NCBI RefSeq assembly: GCF_016907955.1
Contig: NZ_JAFBCX010000008.1
Location: 186,001 to 250,000, forward strand
Direction of reading: 5' to 3'
Length of the DNA: 64,000 nucleotides
DNA from: Lentzea nigeriaca
Lineage (GTDB): Bacteria; Actinomycetota; Actinomycetes; Mycobacteriales; Pseudonocardiaceae
Shown: positions 42,835 through 52,021 of the stretch, piece after piece
Layout: every line of letters begins with the position of its first letter
How positions within the stretch are numbered: position 1 is the first letter of the stretch
Translations under genes and position numbers: made by a program
The notes under the pieces: model-generated
What the model saw: only the letters and a program-made list of their open reading frames with translations
Databases searched by the model: none
What the model was told of the DNA's origin: nothing

Positions 42835-44444
42835 CAGAACTCCCCGCTGCTCGGCACGCGCAACCGCTCGATCAGCAGCACGCACCCGACCGTGACGACC
42901 ATCAGCAGCGCACACGCCGCGTAGGCCATCTGGCTGTTCAACTCCCCCGGCCGCGACATCAGCCGCGCGATCACCACCGGCAACGTCGGCGCGTCCGGCC
43001 GCGCCAGGAAGCTCGTGGCCCCGAACTCCCCCAGCGCCACCACGTACCCGAACCCGGCGGCCGCCGCCAGCGACCGTCCGGCCAGCGGCAGATCCACTTC
43101 ACGCCACACGCGCAGCGGCGAGGCCCCGAGCGTCGCCGCCGCCTGCCGCAGCCGTTCGTCGACCGCGCGCAACACCGGGAGCACCATCCGCACGATCAAC
43201 GGCGTCACCACCAGCGCCTGCGCCAGCGGCACCAGCAACGGCGAAGTCCGGAAGTCGCCCGGCAAGGCGTCCATCGTCACCAGGTAGCCGAAACCGACCG
43301 TCACCGCGGACACCCCGAGAGGCAGCATCAACGCGGTGTCCAGCACCTCGGCGATCCGGCCGCCGGACCGCCGCAACCCGATCAGCACGACAGCCGAGAA
43401 CACCCCGACCACCAACGCCACCACGGTCGCGTCGAAGGCCGTCCGCACCGAGTTCACGGCCGCGTCGAGACCGGTCACCGCCAGCGTCCCGCGGTCACCG
43501 CGCGTCGCCAGAGCCGCGTACCCGGCGAAGCTCCATCCGTCCCGAGTGGACAGTGACCGCGTGATCAGCCCGACCACCGGCGTCAGCAACGCCGCCACGA
43601 CGGCGAAGGCCGCGAACACGACGTACCACTCACCGCCGGACGGCCGTCTCGCCAGCTCTTCCCTGCCGCGCAACGACAGCGCCGTCTCGCGCCGGCGCCG
43701 GGCCACCCCGCCCAGCACCAGCACGGCGAGCACGGCGGTGAACTGCAGCAACGACAGCGCGGCCGCCCCGGACAGGTCGAACAGCTCGACGGTCCGCAGG
43801 TAGATCTCGGTCTCCAGCGTCCGGTAGCGCGACCCGCCCAGCACCAGGACCACACCGAAACTGGTGGCGCAGAACAGGAAAACGACCGCGGCGGCCGACC
43901 CGATCGCGGGCGCCAACGCCGGCAGCACGACCGACAGGAACGCCCGCGGCCGAGAGGCCCCGAGCGCCCTGGCAGCGTCCTCAGCCCGCCGATCCGTGTG
44001 CGCCCACAGCCCACCAACGGTTCGCGCGACCACGGCGACGTTGAAGAACGCGTTCGCCAGCACGATCGGCAGCACCCCGCCGTCCGGCCAGAACGTCCGG
44101 AACGCGAGGCCCACCACCACGGTCGGCAGCACGAACGGCACCATCACGGCGGCCCGGATCACACCGAGCCCGCGAAGACGGCACCGCGCCAGCACGAACG
44201 CCACGGGCAGCCCGGCGACGACGGCCACGAGCGTCGACGCGGCGGCCTGCCCGAGCGTGAACCCGACGAGCTCCCACGTCTCGCCGCTGACCAGCGCGAC
44301 GACCACCCCGCCCTCGCGCAGTCCCAGCGACACGATCGCCAGCACGGGCCACGCGAAGAACAGCCCGAGGAAGGCCAGCGGCAGCAGCGCCGCCGCCGAC
44401 CAGCCGGAACGTGCCGAGATCAGCCCTGCACGAGCTTGCGCCAC
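42834..44444 (-). CDS. thiP: Thiamine ABC transporter permease (fused two-domain type)
   Basis: 536 residues from GTG 44444, overlapping thiB by 25 nt. About 12 helices in two homologous halves, each with an EAA loop (AEDAARALGASRPRAFLSVV; LRQAAATLGASPLRVWREVD), as in ThiP/FbpB permeases. Confidence 0.9.
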   Translation of the reverse strand: MAQARAGLISARSGWSAAALLPLAFLGLFFAWPVLAIVSLGLREGGVVVALVSGETWELVGFTLGQAAASTLVAVVAGLPVAFVLARCRLRGLGVIRAAVMVPFVLPTVVVGLAFRTFWPDGGVLPIVLANAFFNVAVVARTVGGLWAHTDRRAEDAARALGASRPRAFLSVVLPALAPAIGSAAAVVFLFCATSFGVVLVLGGSRYRTLETEIYLRTVELFDLSGAAALSLLQFTAVLAVLVLGGVARRRRETALSLRGREELARRPSGGEWYVVFAAFAVVAALLTPVVGLITRSLSTRDGWSFAGYAALATRGDRGTLAVTGLDAAVNSVRTAFDATVVALVVGVFSAVVLIGLRRSGGRIAEVLDTALMLPLGVSAVTVGFGYLVTMDALPGDFRTSPLLVPLAQALVVTPLIVRMVLPVLRAVDERLRQAAATLGASPLRVWREVDLPLAGRSLAAAAGFGYVVALGEFGATSFLARPDAPTLPVVIARLMSRPGELNSQMAYAACALLMVVTVGCVLLIERLRVPSSGEF

Positions 44445-45418
44445 TGTTCGACCCACGCTTCGCGGTTGTCCTTGACCTTGTCCGCGGGCAGCGTCTGCGG
44501 GTTCGCCGGCAAGGGCGCGTCCTTCGTCCACGACTCGGGCAGCGCGACACCCTCACGCGACGGGTAGACGTACATGTTCTCGGCCACCTGCGCCTGGAAC
44601 TTCTCGCTCAGCAGGAAGTCGAGCACCTTCTGCGCGTCCGCGGCGTTCTTGGCACCGGCCAGCACGCCCGCGTACTCGACCTGCCGGTAGCAGGTGCCCA
44701 GCACCGCCTTGGTCTTCCCGCCCTCCGCCGACGGCGACGCGGCGTAGGAGACGACGATCGGCCGGTCGCCCTTGGTGGCGGAGAACTCCTGGTTGTAGGC
44801 CTCTTCCCAGCCGCTCACGACCTTGACGCCGTTGGCCTTGAGCTTGGTCCAGTAGTCCTGCCAGCCGTTCTCGCCGAACTTCGCGATCGTGCCGAGCAGG
44901 AACGCGAGCCCTGGCGAGGACGTGGCCGGGTTCTCCACGACCAGCTTGTCCTTGAACTTCGGGTCTACCAGGTCCTCGTACGAGGCGGGCTCGACCCCGC
45001 TGAGCTTGGCCGGGTCGATGTTCAGGCACACGTCACCGACGTCGACGGCGTGCAGCCGCCCGGTGTCGTCGACCTTGTACCGCTGAGCGCCCTTCGAAGC
45101 CTCCGGCGACGCGTACTCGGCGAACACGCCCTCGGACAGCGCCCGCGACGCGAACGTCGAGTCGACGCCGAACGCGAGGTCGCCGATCGGGTTCGACTTG
45201 GTGAGCACCAGCTTGTTCGTGAGTTCGCCCGCGTCACCGTTCGCGATCTGCTTCACGGTGATTCCGGTGGCCTTCTGGAACTCGTCGAAGAGGCCTTCCT
45301 TCACCGCGAACGAGTCGTGCGTCACCAAAGTGACCTCGTGCGTTTGCGGCGCGGTGGAGGTACCGGTCGAACAACCGGTCAGGGCCAACGCGGCCAGAAC
45401 AGCGCAAATCCTTCTCAT
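44420..45418 (-). CDS. thiB: Thiamine-binding lipoprotein
   Basis: 332 residues. Lipobox ALTGCS, then TbpA/ThiB landmarks: VTLVTHDSFAVKEGLFDEFQ, GDLAFGVDSTFASRALSEGV, DVGDVCLNIDPAKL, SSPGLAFLLGTIAKFGENGW, SYAASPSAEGG and YRQVEYAGVLAGAKN. Captures thiamine outside the membrane. Directly downstream of a TPP riboswitch. Confidence 0.93.
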   Translation of the reverse strand: MRRICAVLAALALTGCSTGTSTAPQTHEVTLVTHDSFAVKEGLFDEFQKATGITVKQIANGDAGELTNKLVLTKSNPIGDLAFGVDSTFASRALSEGVFAEYASPEASKGAQRYKVDDTGRLHAVDVGDVCLNIDPAKLSGVEPASYEDLVDPKFKDKLVVENPATSSPGLAFLLGTIAKFGENGWQDYWTKLKANGVKVVSGWEEAYNQEFSATKGDRPIVVSYAASPSAEGGKTKAVLGTCYRQVEYAGVLAGAKNAADAQKVLDFLLSEKFQAQVAENMYVYPSREGVALPESWTKDAPLPANPQTLPADKVKDNREAWVEQWRKLVQG

Positions 45419-45425
45419 CGAAATC

Positions 45426-45512
45426 TCTCCCTACGCCGGTATGACCCGGATCAGGTGGACGGTCGAGGGCTTGCGAGCCCTCCTCTCAGCCCGGCGCTTC
45501 ACCGGACTCCCG
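45426..45512 (-). promoter_or_regulatory. TPP (THI-box) riboswitch
   Basis: Read on the minus strand: GGAGTCCGGTGAAGCGCCGG, then GCTGAGAGG, a variable hairpin, and ACCTGATCCGGGTCATACC followed by GGCGTAGGGA. These are the universally conserved CTGAGA and ACCTGAT..GGGTNATACC elements of the aptamer. It ends a few bases before the thiB ATG, so it probably controls translation initiation or early termination. Confidence 0.96.
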
Positions 45513-45555
45513 TGGCAAACGCGCAGCTTACGTGACGTGGTGGGACGATCAGGAC

Positions 45556-45849
45556 ATGGCCGAGCTGTTGAGCGACGATCAGTTGAACGACGTGCTGCCC
45601 AAGCTGCCGAACTGGGCCGCCCAGGACGCGGCGCTGGTCAGGACCGCCGAGCTGGAGAGCTTCGCGCAGGCGATCATGGTCGTGAACCGGATCGCCGAGA
45701 TCGCGGAGAACGACAACCACCATCCCGACATCGACATCCGCTACAAGACCCTCACCTTCCGCCTGAGCACCCACTACAAGGGAGGAATCACCGCGCTCGA
45801 CGTGTCTCTCGCCGAGGAAATCGACGGAGTCCTGGACGCACTGGCCTGA
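45556..45849 (+). CDS. 4a-hydroxytetrahydrobiopterin dehydratase (PCD/DCoH family)
   Basis: 97 residues from ATG 45556. Family motif NDNHHPDIDIRYKTLTFRLS with the catalytic His pair, and THYKGGITALDVSLAEEID. Dehydrates pterin carbinolamines in the cytoplasm; in bacteria without phenylalanine hydroxylase its role is uncertain. Divergent from thiB; the two start regions are about 45 bp apart beyond the riboswitch. Confidence 0.92.
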   Translation: MAELLSDDQLNDVLPKLPNWAAQDAALVRTAELESFAQAIMVVNRIAEIAENDNHHPDIDIRYKTLTFRLSTHYKGGITALDVSLAEEIDGVLDALA

Positions 45850-45902
45850 TTCGGTCAAGATGTGCGCTGCCGCCGCCCGCGGATATGAGAGGGAACACCC
45901 TC

Positions 45903-46892
45903 ATGCGGTTGCGCACACCTCTTTTCGTCGTGGCGCTGGCAGGCAGCCTTCTGATCGCACCCGCGGCCGCTCAGGCCGTGCCGTGCGCCGTGACGGACGT
46001 GATGATCAAGGCCAGCACGGCGTGGGTCACCAAGGGCACCGACCTCAAGGCGAACAACTGGTCCAACGCGAACTTCCACACCGGCAACATCGCGCAGGTC
46101 AGGACGACCGGGATCAGCAACCACAAGACCTGGCCGTGGGTGCAGGCGAACAAGTACCTGCTGCCCGTCGACCCGGCGAACCCGTACGCCCCGGACCCGC
46201 AGTCGAGCGGCGAGGCCTACCTGGCTGTGTCGTTCTTCCACCCGGAACCCGCGGTGCTCCAGCCGTTGCGGGACAACCTGCGGGCCCAGGCGAAGACCGG
46301 GAGGTTCGACTACTGGAAGTCGCCGGACGCGTTGAACATGTCGCTGCCGTCCTTCACCGAGGTCGCCGTGCGCGACCTCGACCAGGACCTGCTCGACTAC
46401 TCCTACCAGTCCTACCGCAGCCTCAAGCGGCGCACGTTCAACCAGGTCACGGGCCTGTGGGGCCCGAACGTGCAGACCAACGGCTGGGCCGTCCAGGGCC
46501 TCGCCAAGGCGATGCTCTCGCTGCCGAGGGACAACCCGTACCGCGCCGACTACGCCAGGACGCTGCGCAAGACCGCGCAGACGTTGCGGTACCTGCAACG
46601 CCACGACGGCTTCTGGGGCGCGACCGGCAAGGACTCGGCGGCCACCGCGATGATCACCTACGCGTTCGCGGCCGGCATCAACGCGGGCGTGCTCGACCAG
46701 GACACCTACCTGCCGCACGTGCGTAAGGGCTGGCAGGCACTGCAGACCGCGCTGGACGCCGACGGCCTGCTCGGCTGGACGGCGGCCCGCAACTCCTGGA
46801 AGCCCGCCTCAGCCGGCGACTCGGCTGGGTTCGCCGTCGGCAGCTTCCTCCTCGCCGGGCAGCAGCTCGTTCCTCTTACTCCGGGCTGCTAG
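45903..46892 (+). CDS. Secreted GH88/GH105-like alpha6/alpha6-barrel protein
   Basis: 329 residues, ATG after GAGAGGGA. Signal peptide 1-25. The helical-barrel landmarks of unsaturated glucuronyl/rhamnogalacturonyl hydrolases are present late in the protein (GFWGATGKDSAATAMITYAF, VRKGWQALQTALDADGLLGW), while the N-terminal half is shorter than in typical family members (about 370). Probably acts on polysaccharide outside the cell; activity is not certain. Overlaps the convergent GT87 gene by 84 nt. Confidence 0.65.
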   Translation: MRLRTPLFVVALAGSLLIAPAAAQAVPCAVTDVMIKASTAWVTKGTDLKANNWSNANFHTGNIAQVRTTGISNHKTWPWVQANKYLLPVDPANPYAPDPQSSGEAYLAVSFFHPEPAVLQPLRDNLRAQAKTGRFDYWKSPDALNMSLPSFTEVAVRDLDQDLLDYSYQSYRSLKRRTFNQVTGLWGPNVQTNGWAVQGLAKAMLSLPRDNPYRADYARTLRKTAQTLRYLQRHDGFWGATGKDSAATAMITYAFAAGINAGVLDQDTYLPHVRKGWQALQTALDADGLLGWTAARNSWKPASAGDSAGFAVGSFLLAGQQLVPLTPGC

Positions 46893-48023
46893 GCCGATCG
46901 CGACCAGCGTCAGCATGCCGGCGGCCGGATAACCCCAGCCGAGCAGCGTGAAGATCCAGGGACGCGGGAAGTCCCAGATGTTCGGCTGGGCGAGCAGCAG
47001 GAACGAGATCAGGTACCCGCCGGTCAGCAACACCCACAGACCGGCGGTGATCTTGCACAGGAGGTGTCCGCCCTCGTAGATCAGCCACAGGAGGGCGGGC
47101 ACCATCCACACCCAGTGGTGGCTCCAGGAGATCGGCGAGACCAGCAGGCCGAGCATCTGGACGCCGATGATCAGCGCCAGCGTGTCCTTGGTCCTGCTGA
47201 CCGCGAACCACGTCAGCGCGGCGGCGACGAGCACACCCAGGAGGTAGATCGGCCCGGTCTTGACGTCGTAACCGACCGTGCGGCTCAACGCCCCGCGCAA
47301 CGACTGGTTGATCGCGCTGCCGACCGGCCCGACCCGGCTCGCGTCACCGAGCAGCTCGAACCAGAACTTGTTCGACTGCGCGGGCGAGATGGCCCAGCCG
47401 ATGCCGTACACGGCGACGAACGCCACGAACGACCAGACGGCAGCCATCCACCGACGTTGGATGAGGAAGTACAAACCGGAAATAGCGGGCGTGAGCTTGA
47501 TGCCCGCGGTGAAACCCACACCGGCGCCGCCGACCCAGTTGCGCGCGCTCGCGAGCGTGCCGATGAGGATCGCGCACAGCACCAGGTTGATCTGGCCGTA
47601 GTTGAGCGTGGTGCGCACCGGCTCGATCCACAGCACCAGCGCGGTCCACAGCATCGCGCGGCGCGGGTCGTCGAGCTTCAGCAGCTTGAGGCTGGTGCGC
47701 ACGATGAAGTACAGGCAGCCGAGGCAGACCAGCTGCCAGACCCACCGCGAGGCCTCCCACGGGATCCAGCTCATCGGCGTGAAGATCGCGGCCGCGAACG
47801 GCGGGTAGGTGAACGGCAGCGGGAACACGTCCGCGTACTGGTCGAGCCGCCACTCGTACAGGTCGCCGGAGAACAGGTGCGGCGAGCCGTTGCGGTACAC
47901 CAGCAGGTCGATCATGGTCATCTTCGCCTGGAAGGCGACCATCAGTAGGTGTCCGAAGACGGACAACGCGAGCAGCCACGGCGCTACGGAGAGCACACGC
48001 GCTTCCACAGCACGGAGTTTCAC
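46809..48023 (-). CDS. GT87-family (PimE/DUF2029-like) polyprenyl-phosphate-dependent mannosyltransferase
   Basis: 404 residues if started at GTG 48023; ATG 48110 would add 29 residues. About ten membrane helices. Family features: the loop after helix 1 with MTMIDLLVYRNGSPHLFSGD, YEWRLDQYADVFPLPFTYPP, TTLNYGQINLVLCAILIGTL, GFTAGIKLTPAISGLYFLIQ and SPISWSHHWVWMVP. GT-C enzymes of this family add mannose to lipid-linked cell-envelope glycans on the outer face of the membrane. Confidence 0.85.
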   Translation of the reverse strand: MKLRAVEARVLSVAPWLLALSVFGHLLMVAFQAKMTMIDLLVYRNGSPHLFSGDLYEWRLDQYADVFPLPFTYPPFAAAIFTPMSWIPWEASRWVWQLVCLGCLYFIVRTSLKLLKLDDPRRAMLWTALVLWIEPVRTTLNYGQINLVLCAILIGTLASARNWVGGAGVGFTAGIKLTPAISGLYFLIQRRWMAAVWSFVAFVAVYGIGWAISPAQSNKFWFELLGDASRVGPVGSAINQSLRGALSRTVGYDVKTGPIYLLGVLVAAALTWFAVSRTKDTLALIIGVQMLGLLVSPISWSHHWVWMVPALLWLIYEGGHLLCKITAGLWVLLTGGYLISFLLLAQPNIWDFPRPWIFTLLGWGYPAAGMLTLVAIGLAARSKRNELLPGEEEAADGEPSRVAG

Positions 48024-48108
48024 CCCGAAAACGTTACCCGAGGCAACGTCGGGGGGTATCCGAGCGTCATCAACACGGGAGAGATCGCTAGAGGGAGTAT
48101 TGCTGATC

Positions 48109-48210
48109 ATGTCTGTTGATCTTGTCGTTGCCGCTGTCGCCGCTCTGGGCATGCTGGGGGTCGCGTTCGGAGTCTTCGCCGCCGCGGCTCGCACCAGGAA
48201 CAACGCGTAA
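48109..48210 (+). CDS. Putative 33-residue single-pass membrane peptide
   Basis: MSVDLVVAAVAALGMLGVAF then GVFAAAARTRNNA: one hydrophobic helix with a basic end, an AGAGGGAG motif upstream (spacing slightly long), and a strong terminator 20 bp after the stop. The ATG shares its bases with an alternative start of the GT87 gene on the other strand, so both cannot be right. Function unknown. Confidence 0.45.
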   Translation: MSVDLVVAAVAALGMLGVAFGVFAAAARTRNNA

Positions 48211-48228
48211 CCGTTGCGACACAACCGA

Positions 48229-48278
48229 AAGAGGGAGCCTCCCCAGTGATTGGACACTGTGGAGACTCCCTCTTTCTT
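48229..48278. terminator. Long bidirectional terminator
   Basis: AAAGAGGGAG and CTCCCTCTTT form the base of a stem, with a further CTCCCCAGTG/CACTGTGGAG pairing inside, followed by CTTTCTCTTTT. Lies between the 33-residue gene (+) and the DUF6131-like gene (-). Confidence 0.75.
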
Positions 48279-48310
48279 TCTCTTTTCGCTATTTGACGAC
48301 GCCTAGGGCG

Positions 48311-48466
48311 TCAGAAGTAGTGCGCACGACCGCCGACCGGCTTGCCCACTGCGCCGAGGACGGCGAGGATCGCGCCGATCACCAGAAGCACCACTCCGAT
48401 GGTCGTCAGAATGCTGATACCGGCCAGCCATCCGACGACGAGCAGGATCAGACCGAGAACGATCAT
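48311..48466 (-). CDS. Small DUF6131-type membrane protein
   Basis: 51 residues from ATG 48466 with GGAGG upstream. MIVLGLILLVVGWLAGISIL, then TTIGVVLLVIGAILAVLG and a C-terminus PVGGRAHYF: two hydrophobic helices and the G(G)RxH(Y/W)F end typical of this widespread actinobacterial family of unknown function. Confidence 0.8.
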   Translation of the reverse strand: MIVLGLILLVVGWLAGISILTTIGVVLLVIGAILAVLGAVGKPVGGRAHYF

Positions 48467-48522
48467 GACACCTCCAGGTGGGGAATCCTTCTCTGGACTA
48501 CCCCACAGAGGTCGGCACAAAC

Positions 48523-48801
48523 CTAGTAGCGTGTCGCAGCTGTCTCTTGGGATGTGACAGTGAGGGTGATGCCGGCAGGCAGCCGGCTTCGATCATGAAG
48601 ATTGCGCTCTCCTGGCTGCCAACTGCACGGTTGGCAGCAGTTGGGATGATCAGCAAACGTTTGCGTCAGCATTTCTCTACCGCCATCTCGGCAGCGACCT
48701 GCATGAGAACGCGACCATCCGGGCTTTCGGTGACGAGCACCAGACCGCCCAGCCCCCAGCCCGACTCAACGGAGCACAACCAAGCCGCGACGCTCTACTA
48801 G
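48523..48801 (+). mobile_element. MITE-like inverted-repeat element, copy C
   Basis: 279 bp with CTAG at both ends. Terminal repeats CTAGTAGCGTGTCGCAGCT and (reversed) CTAGTAGAGCGTCGCGGCT match at 16 of 19 positions. Inserted at the 3' end of the broken fic gene, at the boundary between core chromosome and the integrative element. Confidence 0.88.
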
Positions 48802-49711
48802 TCGAGTAGACCAGCAGGTCCCGAACCTCATCCGCTTCCGATGGACGCTGCTTCTCGTACGTGACCAGCGCCTCGGTGAGCAGCTCCCGCACGGTCTGCG
48901 CCCTGCTGGTGATACGCGGTGAGGTTGAACCGGATCCAGCCAGAAACGTCCTGGTCCGGATGGTAGGTGGCTCCGCGGCGCTGCAGTTCGCGGAAGTACT
49001 CCCAGGTGTTGCCCGGCCGCCCCAGCCAAGCCTCGATCGAGGAGAACTCGGGCGCCAGTTCTCCCTCTCTCGCGATCATGAGGGTCTGGAGGGACCTGGA
49101 CATACGGCCGTTTCCATCCCCCACGGGCGGATGGAAACGAGGTGCAGGTGCGCCATCGCGGCTCGCACCAGCGGGTGACTGCCGTCCTCCGTGTTCAGCC
49201 ACTCGACCAGTTCACCCATCAACGCGGGCACACCAGCCATGTCGGGCGCCGTGTACACCGCGATGCTGGGGTCCCGGGCGTCCGTCACGTACACCGGACC
49301 GCGCCGCCATTGCCCCGCAGGCTTGCGCCGCGTGTTCCGGTGCCCTTGCAGCATCCAGTGGAGCGCGTTGAGGAACTCCTTGCCGTAGCGGAAGTCCTCG
49401 ACATCGTGCAGCGTCTGGATGTAGGTCGTCATCCGCTGATAGGCGAGCGTCTCGTCGCGGTCTTCCTCGGAGACATCGACATCCCGCTCGCCCTCGAGAA
49501 GGTCCTCGACGTCGACCGTGGGCACCTTGAAGCCCTCGATCGAGTTGGAGGCCGCCACCGCGTCGGCGGTCAGGAATTTGCGCAACCCTTCGGTCCACTT
49601 CGTCGGAGTGGACCGGACCTGTTGGCGCAGCGACTCCCGAAGACCCTCGATCTCGCGCAGAACCCGCTGATCCGCAGCCTTGAGCGCAGGCGTGGGTACA
49701 GCATGCGTCAA
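48802..49711 (-). pseudogene. Fic-family protein, broken
   Basis: The N-terminal part from TTG 49711 (LREIEGLRESLRQQVRS, DAVAASNSIEGFKVPTVDVE, LHWMLQGHRN, GPVYVTDARDPSIAVYTAPD) has the usual Fic/DUF4172-like layout including the inhibitory-helix-like SNSIEG. The Fic motif is destroyed: the frame breaks in a five-base G run (49118-49122 on the + strand) inside IRPW|GDGNGRMSR, and the catalytic His codon reads Arg. A second frameshift lies near 48905. The 3' end stops at MITE copy C. Fic proteins transfer AMP to Tyr/Thr/Ser of targets; this copy cannot. Confidence 0.82.
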
Positions 49712-49725
49712 CGATAGGTTGACGC
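49705..49725. promoter_or_regulatory. Inverted repeat at the start of the fic pseudogene
   Basis: GCGTCAAC-GATAG-GTTGACGC, perfect 8-bp arms overlapping the presumed TTG start. A further TGCGTCA lies about 15 bp upstream. Likely an operator. Confidence 0.5.
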
Positions 49726-49833
49726 AAACATCACGTCTATGCGTCAGATGCCGGGACACCCGACCCGGCACCCTGCCCGTCAGACGTTGAAGCGGAACTC
49801 CACCAAATTACCACGCAATGCAACACTAGAGCC

Positions 49834-51210
49834 ATGACCGACACGGCAACCGTCCGCTGCGCCGTTTACCTGCGCGTTTCGCTCGACCCCACCGGCGAGG
49901 AACTGGCCATCCAGCGCCAGAGGGAGGACTGCCTCCGCATCGCCGCGCAACGCGGGTGGGTGGTGGTGGCCGAGTTCGCGGACAACTCGATCTCCGCCAC
50001 GGACAAGTCGAAGGTCAGACCGGGCTATGACGGGCTCGTGGCCGGGTACGAGGCGGGCGAGTTCGACGCGATCGTCTGTTGGGACCTCGACCGGCTCACT
50101 CGTCAGCCGCGTCAGCTTGAGGACTGGATTGACGCGGCCGAAGATCGCGGCCTGCTGCTCGTCACCGCGAACGGTGACGCGGACCTTGCCACCGAGGGCG
50201 GTCAGTTGTTCGCGCGGATGAAGGCGGCCGTCGCCCGGTCCGAGGTTAAGCGCAAGGGCGAGCGACAGCGCCGCGCGGCCGTCCAGCGCGCGGAACTGGG
50301 ACGGCCACCGTTGGGAGTGCGCCTGACCGGCTACACGCCCAAGGGCGAGACGATCGAGCACGAGGCCGTCATCGTGAAGCAGGTGTTCGAGCGCTTCGCC
50401 GCCGGGGACTCGTTGCGCAGCCTGGCGGCCTGGCTCACCTCAACCGGCATCCCCACGAGACACGGGAAGCCGTGGAACCCGTCCAGCGTGCGGACGATGC
50501 TGACGAACCCCCGGTACGCGGGACTGGCGGTGTACATGGGGAAAGCCAACGGCTGCAAAGGGATCTGGTCCGCGATCGTGGATGAGGACACGTTCGACGA
50601 CGTCCAGACCCGCCTCAACGATCCGCGCCGACGCACGCAGCAAGGCACCGACCGCAAGCACCTCGGTTCAGGACTGTTTCGGTGTGGTGTCTGCTCTGAC
50701 CCGGTCCGGGCGTTCTCCGGGAACCGCTACCGCTGTCCTCGTGGCTGCCTGACCCGCGCGCAGGACGGCATCGACCAGTTCGTCCTTGACGTGGTGCGTG
50801 GACGGCTCGCACGCCCCGATCTAGCCGATCTGCTTGCCCCAGAAGAGTCCGAGGAAGCACGCACTGTCGGCAAGGAGGTCAAGCGATTGCGAGCAAGGCT
50901 CCGACGGATCTCCGACGATTATGACGCCGAGCTGATCGACGGCCATCGTTACAAGGTGGCGACGTCAAAGGTCGAGGCCGAGCTTGCCGAAGCGCAGCGG
51001 GTGCAGGCACGCCTGACTACAAGGAAGGGCGCGGCTGGGATCCTGCTGGCCTCCGATCCGGTGGCCGCATTCGATGCCGCACCGTTGATGATGCGCCGCA
51101 CAGCGATCGACGCGATGTGCGTCGTAGTGGTCTCCCCCGCGCCGCGAGGACGCAAAGGGTTCGACCCGAACTCCGTAGACGTTCGCTGGCACCGCAAGGA
51201 GAACCGCTGA
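49834..51210 (+). CDS. Large serine recombinase (integrase)
   Basis: 458 residues. The resolvase domain has the catalytic Ser16 in CAVYLRVSLD, IVCWDLDRLTRQPRQLED and a C-terminal MKAAVARSEVKRKGERQRRA. The recombinase domain follows (GYTPKGETIEHEAVIVKQVF; TRHGKPWNPSSVRTMLTNPR) and a zinc ribbon (FRCGVCSDPVRAF, YRCPRGC) then a coiled-coil region (about 360-400). Such enzymes integrate and excise mobile elements between short att sites. Located at the left edge of the integrative region. Confidence 0.95.
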   Translation: MTDTATVRCAVYLRVSLDPTGEELAIQRQREDCLRIAAQRGWVVVAEFADNSISATDKSKVRPGYDGLVAGYEAGEFDAIVCWDLDRLTRQPRQLEDWIDAAEDRGLLLVTANGDADLATEGGQLFARMKAAVARSEVKRKGERQRRAAVQRAELGRPPLGVRLTGYTPKGETIEHEAVIVKQVFERFAAGDSLRSLAAWLTSTGIPTRHGKPWNPSSVRTMLTNPRYAGLAVYMGKANGCKGIWSAIVDEDTFDDVQTRLNDPRRRTQQGTDRKHLGSGLFRCGVCSDPVRAFSGNRYRCPRGCLTRAQDGIDQFVLDVVRGRLARPDLADLLAPEESEEARTVGKEVKRLRARLRRISDDYDAELIDGHRYKVATSKVEAELAEAQRVQARLTTRKGAAGILLASDPVAAFDAAPLMMRRTAIDAMCVVVVSPAPRGRKGFDPNSVDVRWHRKENR

Positions 51211-51632
51211 TGCTGAACCGAGTTGTCCTGGTATGCCAAGGCGAAACGGCGGCCCCGCACCGGGCCGAGTTCATCTTCGACCGCAGCCTGTCCGGCCGAT
51301 GGGAGTCATTGCACCTCGAAGCGCTTGGAGAACACGACACGGATCCGCGCAACCAGGTGAACGCGCTCCTGTACGCCGGAGCGGACTGGGACTGCCTTGA
51401 AGGCCACCACTTCGTCACCGACGTGGACGGGGAGCGTCGCTACAGGGTTCGCGGTGGTGTGCGCCGGACGAAGCGTGGTGTCGAGCTGGAGTGCTGGAGG
51501 CGGCACAGCGACGCGCGGCGCGGCGTCTACAGCTTGCCCTTCAGCATCCTCACGCCCGCACTCGATGCCTTGGCGCTCCAAGGAATTCCCGAGTTCGATG
51601 TTGCCGAGTTGCTGCGGCGTGCCGCTCGCTAG
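51210..51632 (+). CDS. Hypothetical protein downstream of the serine integrase
   Basis: 140 residues starting at an ATG that overlaps the integrase stop. No family recognised. Beta-rich, with hydrophilic repeats of Arg near GERRYRVRGGVRRTKRGVEL and no membrane segment. Coupling suggests a recombination accessory (for example a directionality factor), but it is larger and less basic than known excisionases. Confidence 0.6.
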   Translation: MLNRVVLVCQGETAAPHRAEFIFDRSLSGRWESLHLEALGEHDTDPRNQVNALLYAGADWDCLEGHHFVTDVDGERRYRVRGGVRRTKRGVELECWRRHSDARRGVYSLPFSILTPALDALALQGIPEFDVAELLRRAAR

Positions 51633-51769
51633 AGCGACTACCGACGTGTAGTTTGTCGTTGAGCAGATCTTGGCTCCGGGTACTTCCGCCGAGACGGATG
51701 GTCAGATCCCTTACGGCACAGAAGATGTCGTAGGTCGGATCCTCTTCGTCATGTGCGGAGGACCATTCA

Positions 51770-52021
51770 ATGCCCAGGGCCCAAGCCACACCCGAGACGC
51801 TGTCAGCGCGAGGCACCCTCGCCCGCCGCACCGCGCTCTTCGGCCCAGACGACCCGCGCACCGAACAGGCGCGAGCGGCATTCCGGAGCGAGCGGTACCT
51901 CGCCGCCGTCGCCGCGTCCGTCGCAGCGGCCCCGCCGCTCACCGCCGAGCAGCGCTCCCGCCTCGCGGCGATCCTGAAGCCGGTCGTCACCGTCGCGATC
52001 GGCTCCGAGGTGGCGGCATGA
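51770..52021 (+). CDS. Small hypothetical protein of AICE type
   Basis: 83 residues after a CGGAGG motif. SARGTLARRTALFGPDDPRT, then EQARAAFRSERYLAAVAA and APPLTAEQRSRLAAILKPV resemble the small ORFs commonly found before rep genes in actinomycete integrative elements. The stop overlaps the next start (ATGA). Confidence 0.6.
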   Translation: MPRAQATPETLSARGTLARRTALFGPDDPRTEQARAAFRSERYLAAVAASVAAAPPLTAEQRSRLAAILKPVVTVAIGSEVAA

